Source of the DNA: Kuschelorhynchus macadamiae | Taxonomy: Eukaryota; Arthropoda; Insecta; Coleoptera; Curculionidae | Reading direction: 5' to 3' | DNA: 64,000 nt | NCBI GenBank assembly: GCA_030620095.1 | Contig: JAUTXW010004475.1 | Location: 434,001-498,000 of the forward strand | Translations under genes and position numbers: made by a program | Shown: positions 27,780-41,009 of the stretch, piece by piece | Numbering within the stretch: position 1 is the stretch's first letter | How the letters are laid out: every line of letters starts with the position of its first letter | The notes under the pieces: generated by a model | Databases searched by the model: none | What the model saw: the letters and a program-made list of their open reading frames with translations, nothing else | What the model was told of the DNA's origin: nothing

Positions 27780-29747
27780 CAGTGGTCGCCAACCCGTCGA
27801 TCGCGATCTACCGGTAGCTCGCGAACACATTTCTAGTAGCTCACATAAACTTTGAAAACAAAAAATCACGATATGAAAGCTAGCAGCGGCTACACTGCCG
27901 CGCCGTGAGCGCTCTAGGCAACAGCTGCTAGAATTTACCAGAGCGCCAGCATCGCGCGAATGTTTGAGAACACGAGAACGATCTGGATTGCTTTGAACAT
28001 GAAAAATGCGCATGTCGGGGATACAAGGCGTTCAGTTTAAAACCTAAAGACATTAGATATGTTAGTGATATGTTAGTGAGCAATACAAAAAATTATGGAA
28101 AGCAGTAGTAAGAAAATAAAGACATACAATTTTCATTCGAAATGGGAAGAAAAGTATTTTTTTACAGAAGTTAAAAAAAAAGGAAATATTGAGAAGCATC
28201 ATAAAGTGTACTTTGGACAACAATCAATATTTTTAAAAGCAGTTGACAAAAATAAGTCTGCAACGGAAGCATCATGCCATGTGTCCCAAATAATTGCACA
28301 AAAAAAGAAACCATATGAAGACATGGAAATGATAAACCAGGGGTTTTTAAAGAAGCAAATTCCTTATTTTCCAACTTTAAAAATAAAGCAGCAATAAAAT
28401 CTATGTAACTTTCTACTAATACAGTAATGAGACGAGTGGAAGTAATGAGCAAGGATATTTTTTCACATTTAAAAACTGACTTAAATAACTGTGTTTATTT
28501 CTCTCTTGAAATGGATGAATCAACAAATCTGGTTGACACCTCCTAGATAGCCGTGTTGGCCAGGATGGTTTTTAGTGATTTTGTGATTAAAGATCTTTTG
28601 AAGTTTATTCCACTGAAAGGATATACCACTGGACAGGAATTGTTTTCTCATTTAAACCATTTTATATCTTCTGAGAAAATTCCAATTTCAAAATTGATAG
28701 GCTTGACAACTGACGGGGCTCTAGTTATGGTGGGTTGTAATAAGAGTCTGGTAGCATTTTATCGTAAAGATGAACGCTTTCTACAATTTCCGTGTTACCA
28801 TTGCATTATTCATCAGCAAGCATTATGTGCAAATTTTTAAAAACTAAACGTTATGAAATTGGTAGTAAAAATTGTAAACAAGATTAGAGCTCACGCATTA
28901 CAAAGATTTTTTTTTCAAACAACGCGGCGAATCGATTCAGGAAATGGAAAATTCAATTTGGCTTAGAGATTTTGGGTTTCTTGTGGATATTGCAGACAAT
29001 ACTAATGAACTCAATTTGCAACTTCAGAAAAGAAATAAAGAACTGGCGGTAATGATTTCCGATATAAATGCATTCATAAAAAACTTGAGTTTTGGGAACA
29101 AACCCTAATCAACCGTGATGTCAAGCATTTTCCTGTTCTTTCAGAGAAGATATCTCAAAATCCAATAGAACTCTATGACAGTAAACCTCATGTAGAAATA
29201 CTTTATAACTTGAAGGATAACTTCAAAAATCGGTTTAAGGATTTCAACAAAATGGCATTGGTGGCTCAATTTGTTGTTTCACACTTCATGGAAATTGATA
29301 TGCAACAGTTTGCAACTTGTGTTAAGCAGAACTTTGACGAAGACATCGCTACAACTGAAATGGAAGTGATTGCATTTCAATGTCGTGTTGCCTTAAAAGT
29401 GAAAGAGTTATTTACTTCAACCTATTTGTGCGAGTCCGAGTGTCAAACTTTCATTGAATGCACTCATTTTTTATCACATGTTTTTGTTTAATATTTAAAT
29501 TATAATGTTTACTTTAATTAAGTCGTATGTAATATGCTTTTATGGCTATATGAAAATTTTGTTTATTTTTTAGGTATGTATTAGTATTAATTAAGTATTT
29601 ATTAATTACATAAAAACATGTATGTCAAATACAACTGTGCATTATTTCGTTTAAGCTGGTTTAAACGTTGGTTACAAGTAAGTAGCTCACGGTTTATTTC
29701 TAAATTATCAAAGTAGCTCAACACCTTGAAAAGGTTGGCGACCACTG
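27780..29747. mobile_element. hAT-superfamily transposon with intact 8-bp target duplication
   Basis: The ends are CAGTGGTCGCCAACC at 27780 and the exact inverse GGTTGGCGACCACTG ending at 29747. CCTTAATG stands directly outside both ends (27772-27779 and 29748-29755), an 8-bp duplication that is the hAT hallmark. The body holds a broken transposase on the plus strand. Confidence 0.9.
28095..29491 (+). pseudogene. hAT transposase (GTF2IRD2/ZBED5-like), multiple frame breaks
   Basis: The order of pieces is MESSSKKIKTYNFHSKWEEK (start), a frame break near 28400, FSLEMDESTNL (about 28500, with the first catalytic Asp), ISKLIGLTTDGALVMVGCNK (with the second Asp), FPCYHCIIHQQALCANF, then a longer fragment at 29210-29491. 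These are hallmarks of the hAT catalytic core and its C-terminal helical region. Stops at about 28397, 28545 and 28840 make it inactive. Confidence 0.8.
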
Positions 29748-29755
29748 CCTTAATG

Positions 29756-31526
29756 TAAATTCGCTACTGACTGCTGGTCACTTGAAATAATTTGCGTAAT
29801 TTTTTTGGTGAAATTTAAAGTGAACTATTTCTACTAAATAACTAAACTAACTAAATAAGATAACGAATTTCTGAATTTAGAAAATTCTTAGGGAATAAAT
29901 ATTGGTCTGCCATTTTTAAATATAACGGACACATTCAGATAACAATAAATGAAATTTTCCATAGTATTATTTTGGAGAACACCTTTGATCTAGCAAGTGA
30001 AACATGGTGTTAAATTGATAATTCATTTCTCCACAAAATTATTATTAGATATTATAGGAAACTAACACCTGCCTGTTCCGAACTAACATTATTTCTTTCT
30101 TTTTTAAATGCTGGATAATGAAATTCCGAGATATGCTTCAAGGTTAATTTAGGTGCACCTTGTATAATAACTTTATTTATGAATTTTATTGCTCTACTTC
30201 TAATTTAAATTTGATGAGTACTACTCGTTTCAAGTAGAAAGTCCTAATGAAAATGAAAAATTTGCAAGATCTTCGGAAATTTTTGAAAAAACCCTGTATA
30301 TTTTAGTATTCAAAAAATATATTTTAGAAGGTTTAGGGATTCCCGGATGAAATGGAATTTAGAAAAAACTTAATGGTTCCAGATCTTACCCTATATATAG
30401 TACTTTTAATCTTATTACAGTCAAGCAAGGCTACTAAGAATAAAATTTGCCAAAAATGCATTAAAACCGCAACTCGATATCTCATTTAGTTACCGGGTTA
30501 TTCCACTTTAAATTTTACCAGAAAATTTACGCAAACTATTTCAAGTGGTCAGCAGAGTAGCTTGATTGTTTTGTTCTAATATTATTTACCCGCCTTTAAA
30601 AATGCTTATTCTTTTACCTAAAAAATATAAAAACTAGTAATTGACAAAGGGATCGGTAGAGACTGAATATGGTTTGTGAAGCTGAACGAAGACCAGACCA
30701 GGCCAATTTCTACTAAAGGAACACGACGATTCTAGCATAACCAACCTACGTAAACACTCATGAAGTCTCATTTATCCCAATATGTCAGAACAGAATGGAG
30801 GAAATGGCCAAATGAACACCCTTAACCTCATAGTCAACAAATATGTAAGATATCCAATAAAGAATGGCTACTTAAACAACCAACATTTAATGGTATATGT
30901 TCAGCGCTGTTGCTGTGATAGATAGACATCCAAATCTTGGAGGGAAGTGACAGTTTTCACAGTTATCGATTCATCAACTAAACTGCTCTACAAATTAGTA
31001 TAAAATATTGTTTCTAAAGGATTTGCATTAGCTCAACTATGTTGGACTCTAGACAATTGCCTACGCAGATAGTCTTGCCATTCCGATAAGTGAAAAATTG
31101 GAGGAAGTTGTCGGTGGCAGAATGCAGAGTAATAAGTAACAAAAAATAATAAAGTGTGCATTAGCCGTCCTTCTCCTCTCACTGAACCCAAATTGAGATG
31201 GTCATCTTTATTAGGAAAAGCCAATAAGGATATCTTTTCTAATAAATTCCGATCTAACCTTTGCATCGGAGGTGAAAAATCTAGTTGTAACCGCTCAGTT
31301 AACTTAAAATCTCATTCAAATTAGCAGTGTCTAGAACAATACAAGAAAAAAATGAGGATGTGGAAGTACACAGCCATCATAAAACTTTCTTAGAATAAGT
31401 TGTTAAAACGCCTTTAGAATAAAACAAAAAATATGTTACTCTTTATGGGACACGTTGATAAAACTATTACTCCTTTGATTACTCAGGTTATTCCGGTATA
31501 TAACTATGATATTTTGTCTATCAAAG
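29756..31526. other. no gene seen
   Basis: About 1.8 kb of AT-rich DNA before the first cuticle gene. A 77-codon minus-strand frame at 31033-31266 has no recognisable features. It could contain a downstream 3' UTR exon of cuticular gene 1, but none was identified. Confidence 0.4.
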
Positions 31527-34500
31527 CTACAAAATCAACTTACTTAAGGCCTGAGGATGAACTACTGTCGGATGTACAGCATGTCCTTGTCTTAGAACAA
31601 CAGCATTAAAACCATTATGTTTATCGGCAGTATATTTGACAGTTCTAATTGTACCGTCAGGTTCTTTTAGCGAATATTCTCCTTGTACAAAGTCGCCATG
31701 TCGGATTTCTTTTTGTTCCTTGTTGTCGCCAGTATGGTGATCGGAAACGCCATATTGAAACTCATATTTAGGAGCAGCCTGTAATAAAGATGTTATTAAA
31801 TATTAATTAATACACTAAAATTATATTATACAAGCTAGATTGTAAATTTAGAATACATTAAGTAATCCGCTTATAGTTGCTATTTTCATAATTTTGTTCA
31901 AGGCGCCCACTCTGAGCCAAGCATTTTGAGAATATACACGATGAACTAGATACCTACTAAGTACTATTGAATTGTTGAAGCTAATATTATACAGTCTATT
32001 CCCGGATGGACGTAACTGTACCTGTAAAAGTTATTATTTTGCATTTTAGGAGAAAAACTTATGTTGGAATCTGACTCAGTTATCCAAAAATTATAAAAAC
32101 TTAAAATGACCCCTAGAATAAACTACTTTTATTTTTATATAAATCTGAAATTACCCCGAGAGTAAAATAACTTAGTTTTTATGGTTATTAAAACATTTTA
32201 TAAAGAAAAGTTATTTAGAAAGAAATAAAGGGTTCTAATACTGAATCTAGATAAATTTAGGTCGAAAATGTAATCACAGGAATAGCTACTCCGCTGGTTA
32301 ATATCATGACCGGCATTAAATTACATTGTTGATTCCTAACTTTCGTTGGAAGAAGTAATGTTAATATTTTTTTTCGCGTTACACCAACGTTACAACAAGG
32401 ATACTATGACCCCTGTTTGGAATAGGCCTGCAATGCGGCAGGCGCAATAATCCATTTCAGTCAAACGACGAACGCAATTTTGCTCTTTTTAGAGTTCATA
32501 ACTTCGCTATAGACTAGCGAGCCCCGTGAAGAGAAATTCATAAAATGGAATCACGGAAACAACTACTCCGCTTACTAATATCACGACCGGCATTGAATTA
32601 CACCCCCCACTGCCCCAATTTGTACCAGTTCACGCTAACCAAGTAACTTAAATCACCGTTATTTCGAACTTTGATAATTTCGTAATTGAATAATTCTGGT
32701 AACAGTGGTAACGACCGAAGCCCAAAACTGAAGCGAATTTCGAGCTTTGGTCGATTTAAAATTCCAGCCAAGGGAAACACTTGTAACACAATGGAACTTT
32801 CGTAAACGTTTACTATAAAAATTAACCTACAAAAACGAAACTTAAAAAGTAAATACACATTTGTGGTACAAAAATGGGTGATAATTTTGTCGTTGGAACT
32901 AAATAATATAACAGTATCTAAAACGCCGAAAAATACACAAAGAAAAACAAAGTTTGACGTAAACGTAAGTTTACAGTTTAAAAGAGGCTGTATGTAGTGT
33001 GTCGAAATCCGAAACTTGCACTTGCAGAAAATTGCACTAGTTTAAAATGTATTATTTCTGAATAAGGTCATTTTAAAATTATTTTATTAAAATATTGTCC
33101 CTGTTGAAAATAAATCATCTCACAGCCTCACGGAAACAATGATTGATTAATTTATTTTAAAAAAACAACTTATATCTAAGTGTGGGTAGTTATAGGCAGG
33201 AGCAAAATCAGACATGTGTACTTTTAACTTCCCTCGTAAAGAGGAAGTATTGTAATGGTGAAAAAAACACCCTTCCAGGTTTTTACAGATCTATCTATCT
33301 CAGCGAAGTAAAATTGCTGTTTAATAAATCATTTTCAAAATCAATCTGAGAAAATTACTCATTAGATTGATTTCAAATTTTGTGCAGGATTTATGTATGA
33401 CATAGAAATGAACTGGTAAAATTGTAGTACCAAGTCAAGATGACGGAATAAAATGTCGGCCAGATAAAATGCTCGTAAGAGAGAAAAAAATCACCTTCAC
33501 ATATTTTTACGGATATTCACGTTTGAGGATCACATAATGCCAAAAAATATGTGTTCTCAATTCCGCCTATCTGTCTGCCATTCGCGGCATAGCTAAAAAA
33601 TGTCTTACCCAATGATTTCAAATTTGGTCATATGGGAATGATCTTGTAATATTTTGGCAAAAATCAATATGGCAGAACAAAATGACGGCCTAGTGAAATG
33701 TTAAAAAAATTGTTACTGAAAAACTAATTATCTAGTTTATCTCAAATTTTCCATAAAGTCAAGCGTTACATAGGACTAAACTGGTAACGTTTTGATACGA
33801 ATCCAACATGGCAAACGTGACTTAATAAAATATTTAGAAAATTAACCTGAAAGAACTACTGATTAAATTAATTTCAAATTTATGTGCGAGCATTAAGTGT
33901 GATATAGAAATAAACTGGTAAAATTTTGGTACAAATTCAAGATGGCGGTAAAATAAAATGTTTAAAAGGCAACTTAACAACATGCATTCAACTGACTTCA
34001 AATTTTGCTCAAAAATTAAATGTAATATAGAGATAAACTAGTACGAGTTCAACATGACGCAACAAAAAGACCGTCTAATGAAAAATTTAAAAAATCAGTG
34101 CAAAAACTAGTTACTCATTATTTTAAATTAGTCCCAAAAATAGGAGTAAATAGAAATTGGTGAAATATTGGTATGAATTATGTATGACTATATGCGAAAC
34201 TAAATTGATCACCTTTCCTAATAAAAGCAAAGACTCATAACGAAGGAAGTTCCTGATAAGGGAAATTGACCGGTTTTTTTATTTTTCAGAATTTTTAAAC
34301 TTGCGAAGAACTCGAAGGAAAACTGTAAAAACGTCTGAAGTATAGTCCGAAATGTTTAGTTTTTTTAAACCTAGTTTTCAAGTTCGGTTAAAAGAATATA
34401 GAAGTACCTAGTCCTAAACCAGTTTTTGTTTTAAGATCTCATTTTCTTTTCAAGGAGAAAAATAAAGTGACAGGATACTGTTTTTATGGATTATTGAACA

Positions 34501-37202
34501 TTTAGATTTTTGTGTTTATTTATTTTTCTACACCAAAAAATATATCTTCTTATTTATTGAACAACTACGAATTTTCCAATAGTCTATTTTGAAATTAAGA
34601 TCGTGCAGATTTATTACCACTTTTTTTCAAAAAGACATCATACAGCAAACGTAAGAAAAATTATATGGAAACACCAGAAAAAAGTGATTTAAAAGTTTTT
34701 TCTGATATTGTGAAGTCCTTGCAGGAAATCGTGTGTAACTGTGTTAAAGAAAGAATGTCTTAAACACTGAAAATTGCAAAAAGAAAAATATTTGTTTCAT
34801 AGCTAAAAAAACTTTTCTAGTGTACCTCATCTTTTCGGTGTTTCAGAATTACTCTACTCATTACCAAAAATTTTAAATCATTTCCAAATTATGTAATTAC
34901 TTCCATCCATTTTACGAAGACCTGATAATAACTTACATAATAATCTATGGCTTTATGTGCAACAACTGGAGCATGTCCATAGGAATAAACTGGTGTGTGC
35001 CCTAGTGCTAAGCCCAAACCAAGGTCATCATGTAAATCAGCTACGATGGGACTAGCATGAACCGTCGCAGATATGACTGTAAGTACGACAGCTACCTGAA
35101 AAAAATATAGAAGTATGTTAATATTCAGTGACCAAATATTTTTCGTTTTAAAAAACTACAAGAAGAAAAAGTTCCAGTAGGAAATATTTGGCTTGGCGAT
35201 GTCAACCAGTCATCTGAAGAAATGAATAAGGGCTTGAAATTATAAAAATATAATAAAACAAAATAAATGTAATAAAGAACAAGAAACCAAAAATTTGTAC
35301 ATCATCAGGGAACAGAACGCATGGATATATGCTTTCTAAGTAAGGAATACGTGTGTGTCTTTAATGTAACAACATAAAAAGATTAATATGTGATTTGTAA
35401 AAATATGCTTACTTAAAACTTGACAGAGGATTACTATTAACTATTTTCGAGGATACCTGTATAAATGTATTAGATAAATAAATTCATGTCCGTTTATGAA
35501 AGCTTTTAAAAAGAACCAGGCAACAGTTTAACGAGAAAGGGGAAAATCATCCCTTTCGTCATTGTGTAAAAGGCTCTACATGTTTATGTGTTCTGAAGTA
35601 ATCTCCAGAAGTTATTTTGTATTTACCTATGAAACGGATGTAAATAAAATTATTCAAAAAACATTTGCTTTGAGAGACTTTGTGGAAAAATTAAATTATT
35701 TTTTGTCGCCTATATTACCTTTACTATGTCAATAGCCGATATATTGGGAGATTTCTTTAATAAAGGTTTGAGTGCATTTTCTAGTCCCAAGAAGAGATCA
35801 ACATCAGGTGGTTCGTGGGTTTGATGCTTGACAAAAATAAAGGTTGTGCTTGATAAAGTAGAAATAAATCTACGAAACGTGGTACCGAATATAATTTTGT
35901 CTTTTTAAACCCCTCCCGAACCCACAAATCATCTGAAGATAAATCATTTTATTCGCCTTGCCATTCTTATGAATATTTGAAATAATAAAGCTTTGGTCTA
36001 AAACATTGAAATTTTTTTGGCGTATTTCATTTTCAAAAACTTTTAGTTTTTTTTTATTTGATTATTAATTAATATAGGATACGCATATTTATTCATTGGT
36101 TCCAACAGTAAAAGAAAACAGTGAAAATAATTATTGTAACAATATTATAAAATAAGACACAGAGAGAACTTCCTTCCTAATACATTTAAACTGACTGAGT
36201 TACCGAACACATCATTTTATCTGTTCTGTCATAGTCGATGTGGTATATCTTCGCATATTTCAATGGATTGGGCGAACTTTTTGCTTTGAATCTGTTGCTA
36301 ATTGATTTTTATATGGAAATCAAATATTTATTAAATTAAAAAAAAAATGACAGTTCAAAAGTTCCCTGTAGTCTAAACGCTATAAAATTATAGAATAAAA
36401 AAATGGCTTATTTGTAATAATTAAAAAAGTTTATTTATTAGTGCAATTTCATATTTCATTAGTACAAAGAATGTTCCTAATACACATTGTGTTGGCGCGC
36501 ATAGAATATAGGTGCCACCTTACATAACTCACTTTTAGCAATACCTTTGTTAAAGCAATTTTCTAGATTAGTGATAGAAAAATTAAGGAAGAGGTTTTCG
36601 AAGATGTCTCAACATTCTTTTAAGGGCACCCAACAGCTTTTTGTAGCTTATGAAAATATTATAAATGATTTATAACAGTAGCAATAAAAATCTTCTAGAC
36701 AACGAGAGGGTAAGAAGATACAATGCAATATGTCGTTACAAATTAATCCAGATTTCTGTCCGGAATGTTCCTTTAGTAATGACTGAATAAGAAAAGTGGT
36801 TTTCAACTAGTGTTGACCAGCATAAGGCATGATCCATAAATAACGTAAAAAATGGGCTACAGTGCAAGAATACTAATAATTGTTTTAGTGGTTGAAATGT
36901 ATTTTCTATTATCACTTTTTTTTCAAGATGTCAAATATTTTTTCGTAGTAATAGCATATTGAAGTTACAAAAGTAAAAGTTAAAAATGTAAAAGTAAGCA
37001 ATAAGTGCTTTACACTTATTTAATAGAAATAAAATAATACAGAAAATGAATTTAAGATACGAAAAGAAGTTATTCATGGGCTACCATTATTATTATTCCA
37101 TATTTGTTACATCTTTTTTATACATTTAGGGTTTTATAGTATATACTTAACTTAAAATACCTTCTTTGAAAGTTTTTAAAATTTTAAACCTACCTTTAAC
37201 AT
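31527..37202 (-). CDS. RR-2 cuticular protein gene 1 (three coding exons, 139 aa)
   Basis: Encodes a secreted chitin-binding cuticle protein. Coding exons: 37202-37194 (MLK), 35095-34937 and 31778-31527, all joined in phase 0. Introns start GTAGGT and GTAAGT and end in CAG. Exons 1 and 2 make a signal peptide (MLKVAVVLTVISATVHA) split by the first intron, as is usual for cuticular genes. Exon 3 carries the Rebers-Riddiford RR-2 domain: YEFQYGVSDHHTGDNKEQ, GDFVQGEYSLKEPDGTIRT, YTADKHNGFNAVV. After VHPTVVHPQALSKLIL it meets TAG (31527). A GTAAGT donor overlaps the last codons, so a downstream exon may exist. Intron 1 is about 2.1 kb and intron 2 about 3.2 kb, the latter containing repeat material. 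Confidence 0.85.
32280..32600. repeat. two direct copies of a GC-richer unit in intron 2 of cuticular gene 1
   Basis: The phrase ACTCCGCTGGTTAATATCATGACCGGC (near 32288) recurs in close form near 32562 (actccgcttactaatatcacgaccggc), about 275 bp apart in the same orientation. No ORF. The unit resembles dispersed repeats and not a gene. Confidence 0.6.
33220..34270. repeat. degenerate monomer array in intron 2 of cuticular gene 1
   Basis: About six diverged copies of a unit of roughly 110-130 bp. Each contains phrases close to GATTTCAAATTTTGTGC, ACATAGAAATGAACTGGTAA and CAAGATGGCGGAATAAAATG. The block starts near a small inverted repeat (ACTTCC...GGAAGT) and ends with GAAGGAAGTTCCTGATAAGGG. 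Related copies occur at 45.5-46.2, 47.5-47.7 and 60.1-60.4 kb. It is a dispersed repeat, with no coding potential. Confidence 0.7.
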
Positions 37203-37284
37203 GATTACAGTTAATATGGCACTTAACTAATATTTTAAATATTCTAACTAACGCTATTACTACCCAAATGACAATGGAGCAGAT

Positions 37285-37293
37285 CTTATATAC
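37285..37293 (-). promoter_or_regulatory. TATA box of cuticular gene 1
   Basis: Minus strand GTATATAAG, about 85 bp before the ATG. This is the canonical TATA type of insect cuticle genes. Confidence 0.6.
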
Positions 37294-37299
37294 TGCTTA

Positions 37300-38370
37300 G
37301 TAATATACCGCAAAAAATAAAAATATGCCTAAACTTGTTCAAATCCAGTAAACGTTTTGAGAACATATCGGCCAATACATCATCTTTCTCTAACGGCTAA
37401 CGCCAAACAAGGATAAACTAGCTACTCGTTTGCCGGGTAAATTTTTTTAAAAAATAATATGTATCACTGTAAACCAGTGCCACAAGAATAAATGAATCAA
37501 TTTATTTATGAAATGCATAAATCTAGACACCGAATTATGTAACCAATATTTATTTTTTTCGAATGACCACCTGTATTATTCTGATAAAATCGAAATTGTT
37601 TAAGCTAAAATAGACTTGGACAGGTTGGTTTAGATTTAAGTGTTACATTTCGCGTTTAGGTTAACGAGGAAGTATTTTTAACAGTGAATGCTGAGATTTG
37701 TCAAAACGATTAATTTATTTAACTAGCAGCTCAACGATAGCAAAAGAAGATAAGTTTAGATTTTAAAAGTTACATAAAATTAACTTTCTGAAAGATCATT
37801 TGAGGAATATATTTTATTTGATAGATCTTTAAAAAATATCTTTTAAATTGGTAATTTGATAATTTTAGTTAAATTTTCTAACCATATATTATTGTATACA
37901 TATTAAAATATCGGCTTTTATCAAATTTATATAATTAAATAATAGATATATAGGAAAAAAATGTATCCATTGTACTTAGACACAGAGCGGTTCATATAAG
38001 AGGAGGGTATCTGCCGTACTTATTTGTCCTTAATATGTACTTTTTTCTATCTACGCATGAGGAAGTCACTTTATCAGGAATAATTTATTTTTATGAAGAA
38101 AGTTCTTCTGTTGTAAATAGTATAATAGAAAATATTTATGTTTAAGCATTTATGAAGATTTTTATTGCGTTTGCCGGATATTTTTTAATTCCAAAAGGTT
38201 TTCTTTTATTTTTTAAATGATTTATTTGTGCCAATTAATTGACATACATATAAATAAAAATAAAAATATTACAGTTAAATATTTTCTATGTAGAAAGTAA
38301 CTAAAACTAGATAAAAGGTAACTACTAGTTGGCACAAAAGGTAGGACTTTGATTAACGAGTAATCAATGT
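37300..38370. other. no gene seen
   Basis: AT-rich flank between the gene 1 promoter and a retroelement fragment. Nothing recognisable. Confidence 0.4.
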
Positions 38371-38371
38371 T

Positions 38372-38990
38372 CTAATCCAATCTGCCGTCTTGATATTTTT
38401 TAAATAATTCACATTTAAGATTTTTTGTTTCATAAAGAACATTATTATAAATTGTAGAACATATATATTCAAAAGTTGATTTATATCTTTCTGTTTGATG
38501 AACGAAGTTATCTTGATTTCTAGTAATTAAATTATGAATATTATTTCGAAATTGAATTTTTTCATATAAATAGTTGGACAATTTATGTAAAATCATTTTA
38601 TAAATAAAGTAAGATAAGTGATTTTCCCGGCTAAATTCTAATTTCGTTAATTTAAATCCATTAAATTTGAAGATATATGATCATATTTTATAAGACTAGT
38701 TGCATCCCTGATACAATTATTACGTAAAATTTGTAATTTATGTTTATCATTAAAACTGATACCTTTATGATAAATTGGATTACAATAAGCAAGGCCACTT
38801 AGAATTAAAGAATCACCAAGTTTTAGTTTAGTGTTAGTATTTAAAAAATCTTTAAAACTGTATAGATTTTTTTCTTTCTCTTTAAAATAGGCATTTCTAA
38901 CGATTTTTTTATATGATCATTAAAATTTAAATTTTGATCAAAAATAACACCAAGAAGAATGATTTTCACCTTGAAAATAATATTTCATAA
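38372..38990 (-). pseudogene. C-terminal part of a non-LTR retrotransposon RT
   Basis: On the minus strand, segments such as LGVIFDQNLNF near 38950, LKLGDSLILSGLAYCN near 38800, KHKLQILRNNCIRDATSL and the final frame at 38372-38596 (KLSNYLYEKIQFRNNIHNL). These are the thumb and C-terminal region of a jockey-like RT. Frames are broken. A related fragment lies at 53417-53791, so this family contributed to both sides of the cuticle gene duplication. Confidence 0.65.
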
Positions 38991-39334
38991 ACGTAAGACG
39001 AACTAAGGTTGCAAAACTTTATCCGTTATTACACTTATTTGAAAACATGCTAAAAACAAAAAACTAAATACTGCAGAAAAACACTACTTGGACGTTTTTT
39101 CCATCTTACCAATTTTTTTCTAATTCAAAATGAATCAAACTATACTTCTGTGAACACATGTTTTTTCCGATGAAAGTATGTTTGTTTTCAAATTAAAAAT
39201 ATTAGGTTAGTTTGAGAAAACAATCAATTCAACGCAAAAAAAGTTTTGTTTAAACCGAGGTTTAAACATATTTCTAGGATATTCTACCTTGAGTTTAGAA
39301 GTAATGGCATACCAGGATGAAAAAAATACTGTTT

Positions 39335-39528
39335 TAGGTGATTTATTCACATTTGCTTTATTTATTTAAAACTATATAACAATTAAAACATTAACATTAT
39401 AATACTACATGGGGATGAACAACAGGCAATCAGTAGGTGAAGAAGAACTTACATTCATTTCATGAGGGATGATGCGATGAACAGGTACTAGTTGAGCAGT
39501 CGGTATGTTGATAATAATAATTAACTTC
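39335..39528 (-). other. candidate 3' UTR exon of cuticular gene 2, with poly(A) signal
   Basis: On the minus strand there is an acceptor TCCTTTCAG|GAAG at 39528 and AATAAA signals near 39362-39357. It matches the block at 54585-54779 downstream of gene 3. Shared parts include CATCGCATCATCCCTCAT and the tail after AATAAAGCAA. If the GTAAGT donor that overlaps the stop of coding exon 3 (41786-41788) is used, joining TA to G re-creates a TAG stop, so this exon is non-coding. Distance from coding exon: about 2.3 kb. Confidence 0.6.
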
Positions 39529-39964
39529 CTGAAAGGATTTATAGGCTATTAAATTATTATATGAACACCTAAATTCAGGATGACAGTCCACAATAAATCG
39601 CCAAATACTGGTGTACATCTACAAGTATACCGCCAAGGGTTATATAGCATAATATACAAGATTTAAAATAAACTAGACTTCTCTCATTCTTGTCTAATAA
39701 TTTTCAAAATAACATTTATTTTTTAAGATTCGAAAGTAGGCAATGCTATTTAATAGTTATAGATTAATTACAAAGTCAAGTCGAATATTACCTTCAGAGA
39801 AAAATATACTACCTGCACAAAAAAGCTTATTTTTTATATTGCACGCTGTAAACATACTATCTAGTAAGGCATAATAATATACATATAATAAATTTTATTA
39901 ACAAAAAGTTATCTGAGAACCAAAGCAAGCGAACTGAAATTTAAGCAGAACTAAAATGAATAAA

Positions 39965-40080
39965 TCAGGGTTCTTGGGTTTAGACCGTGTCAAGTTGGAA
40001 TTACTTTCCGACATTTCGCGTGCGATTGCACGAGGCATCTTCAGGGATATTCATGGTACAAGATCAGAAATGACTCCAGC
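39965..40080. repeat. fold-back repeat family copy, single arm
   Basis: Carries the family core CGAGGCATCTTCAGGGAT and the upstream TTCTTGGGTTTAGACCGTG and TTTCCGACATTTCGCG. Only one arm is present; other copies at 52.6 and 57.1 kb have both orientations. Confidence 0.65.
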
Positions 40081-41009
40081 CGTAAAAGCTTTCGTACTAT
40101 ATCAAAGTAGAATTGTTCTTAAAATCTGACTTTAAACACGATTGGCTAATTTTGATCTAGTCCCAAGAATGTGAGAATATTAAGGAGCAACCTCTCCTCG
40201 ATATAAGAAGAACATTCCACGCTAGAAGGATTCAACTTGGGATGTATTCATCAGAGACAGTAATTAAATATATTTACATCAGCGAAAGTCCTGTTAAAAC
40301 GCGATGCCAACGAGGTTAAAGTAATTTTTAGCTCGAAATAAATAATATTTTTTTCAATGGCATAGTTATTAAAGGATAGCAACGAAAACAAGATAATTTT
40401 TAAAGAATGAAAATATTGAAAACGTTGAAATTACCTATACTGCTATTTTTCTTCACAGCCTTGGGTTCAGTTGATTTTTTTTTTTTTTTGAATGGTGTGG
40501 GTTTGAGGGGACACTAGTAAATTTTCAGATAAAGTTTAAAGGAAGAAATATCAAAAAAAAATGAATAGTCGGTTTATAAAGTTGTTAGTTGAAAACACTT
40601 TTAAACTGATGGCACTTTTTCTGAAACTAAATAAAAACTATTTTTCTACAATGTTAACGGAACATTTTGTGACAATTATTCTTAATTATTAGTTTTATGT
40701 GGGGTGTCCAGAAATTATGTTCCAATATTTCGAGGCGCTAATCTACACATGGAAATATTAGAAAAGTTCCACGAACAGGGATGCGGAAATATTACGTTTT
40801 TAAGATTAAGGATGTTAAATTTTTAATATATTGTAGTTTTCTTGATGTGTCTCTTAAATTTCCAGAGATATTTTATTCAAATTTGGCACATGATAAACTA
40901 CATATAATGTCTATAAAGTGATTATAATACGTTTTGAAAAAATATACGTGGTTTACTTTTTTTTTCCAGTTCACGACACTAACTAGTTTCGTACTTCTAT
41001 CGGACTTGC

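Noticed and set aside
31033..31266. Minus-strand ORF of 77 codons near cuticular gene 1
   Set aside because: No recognisable domain, signal peptide or splice context.
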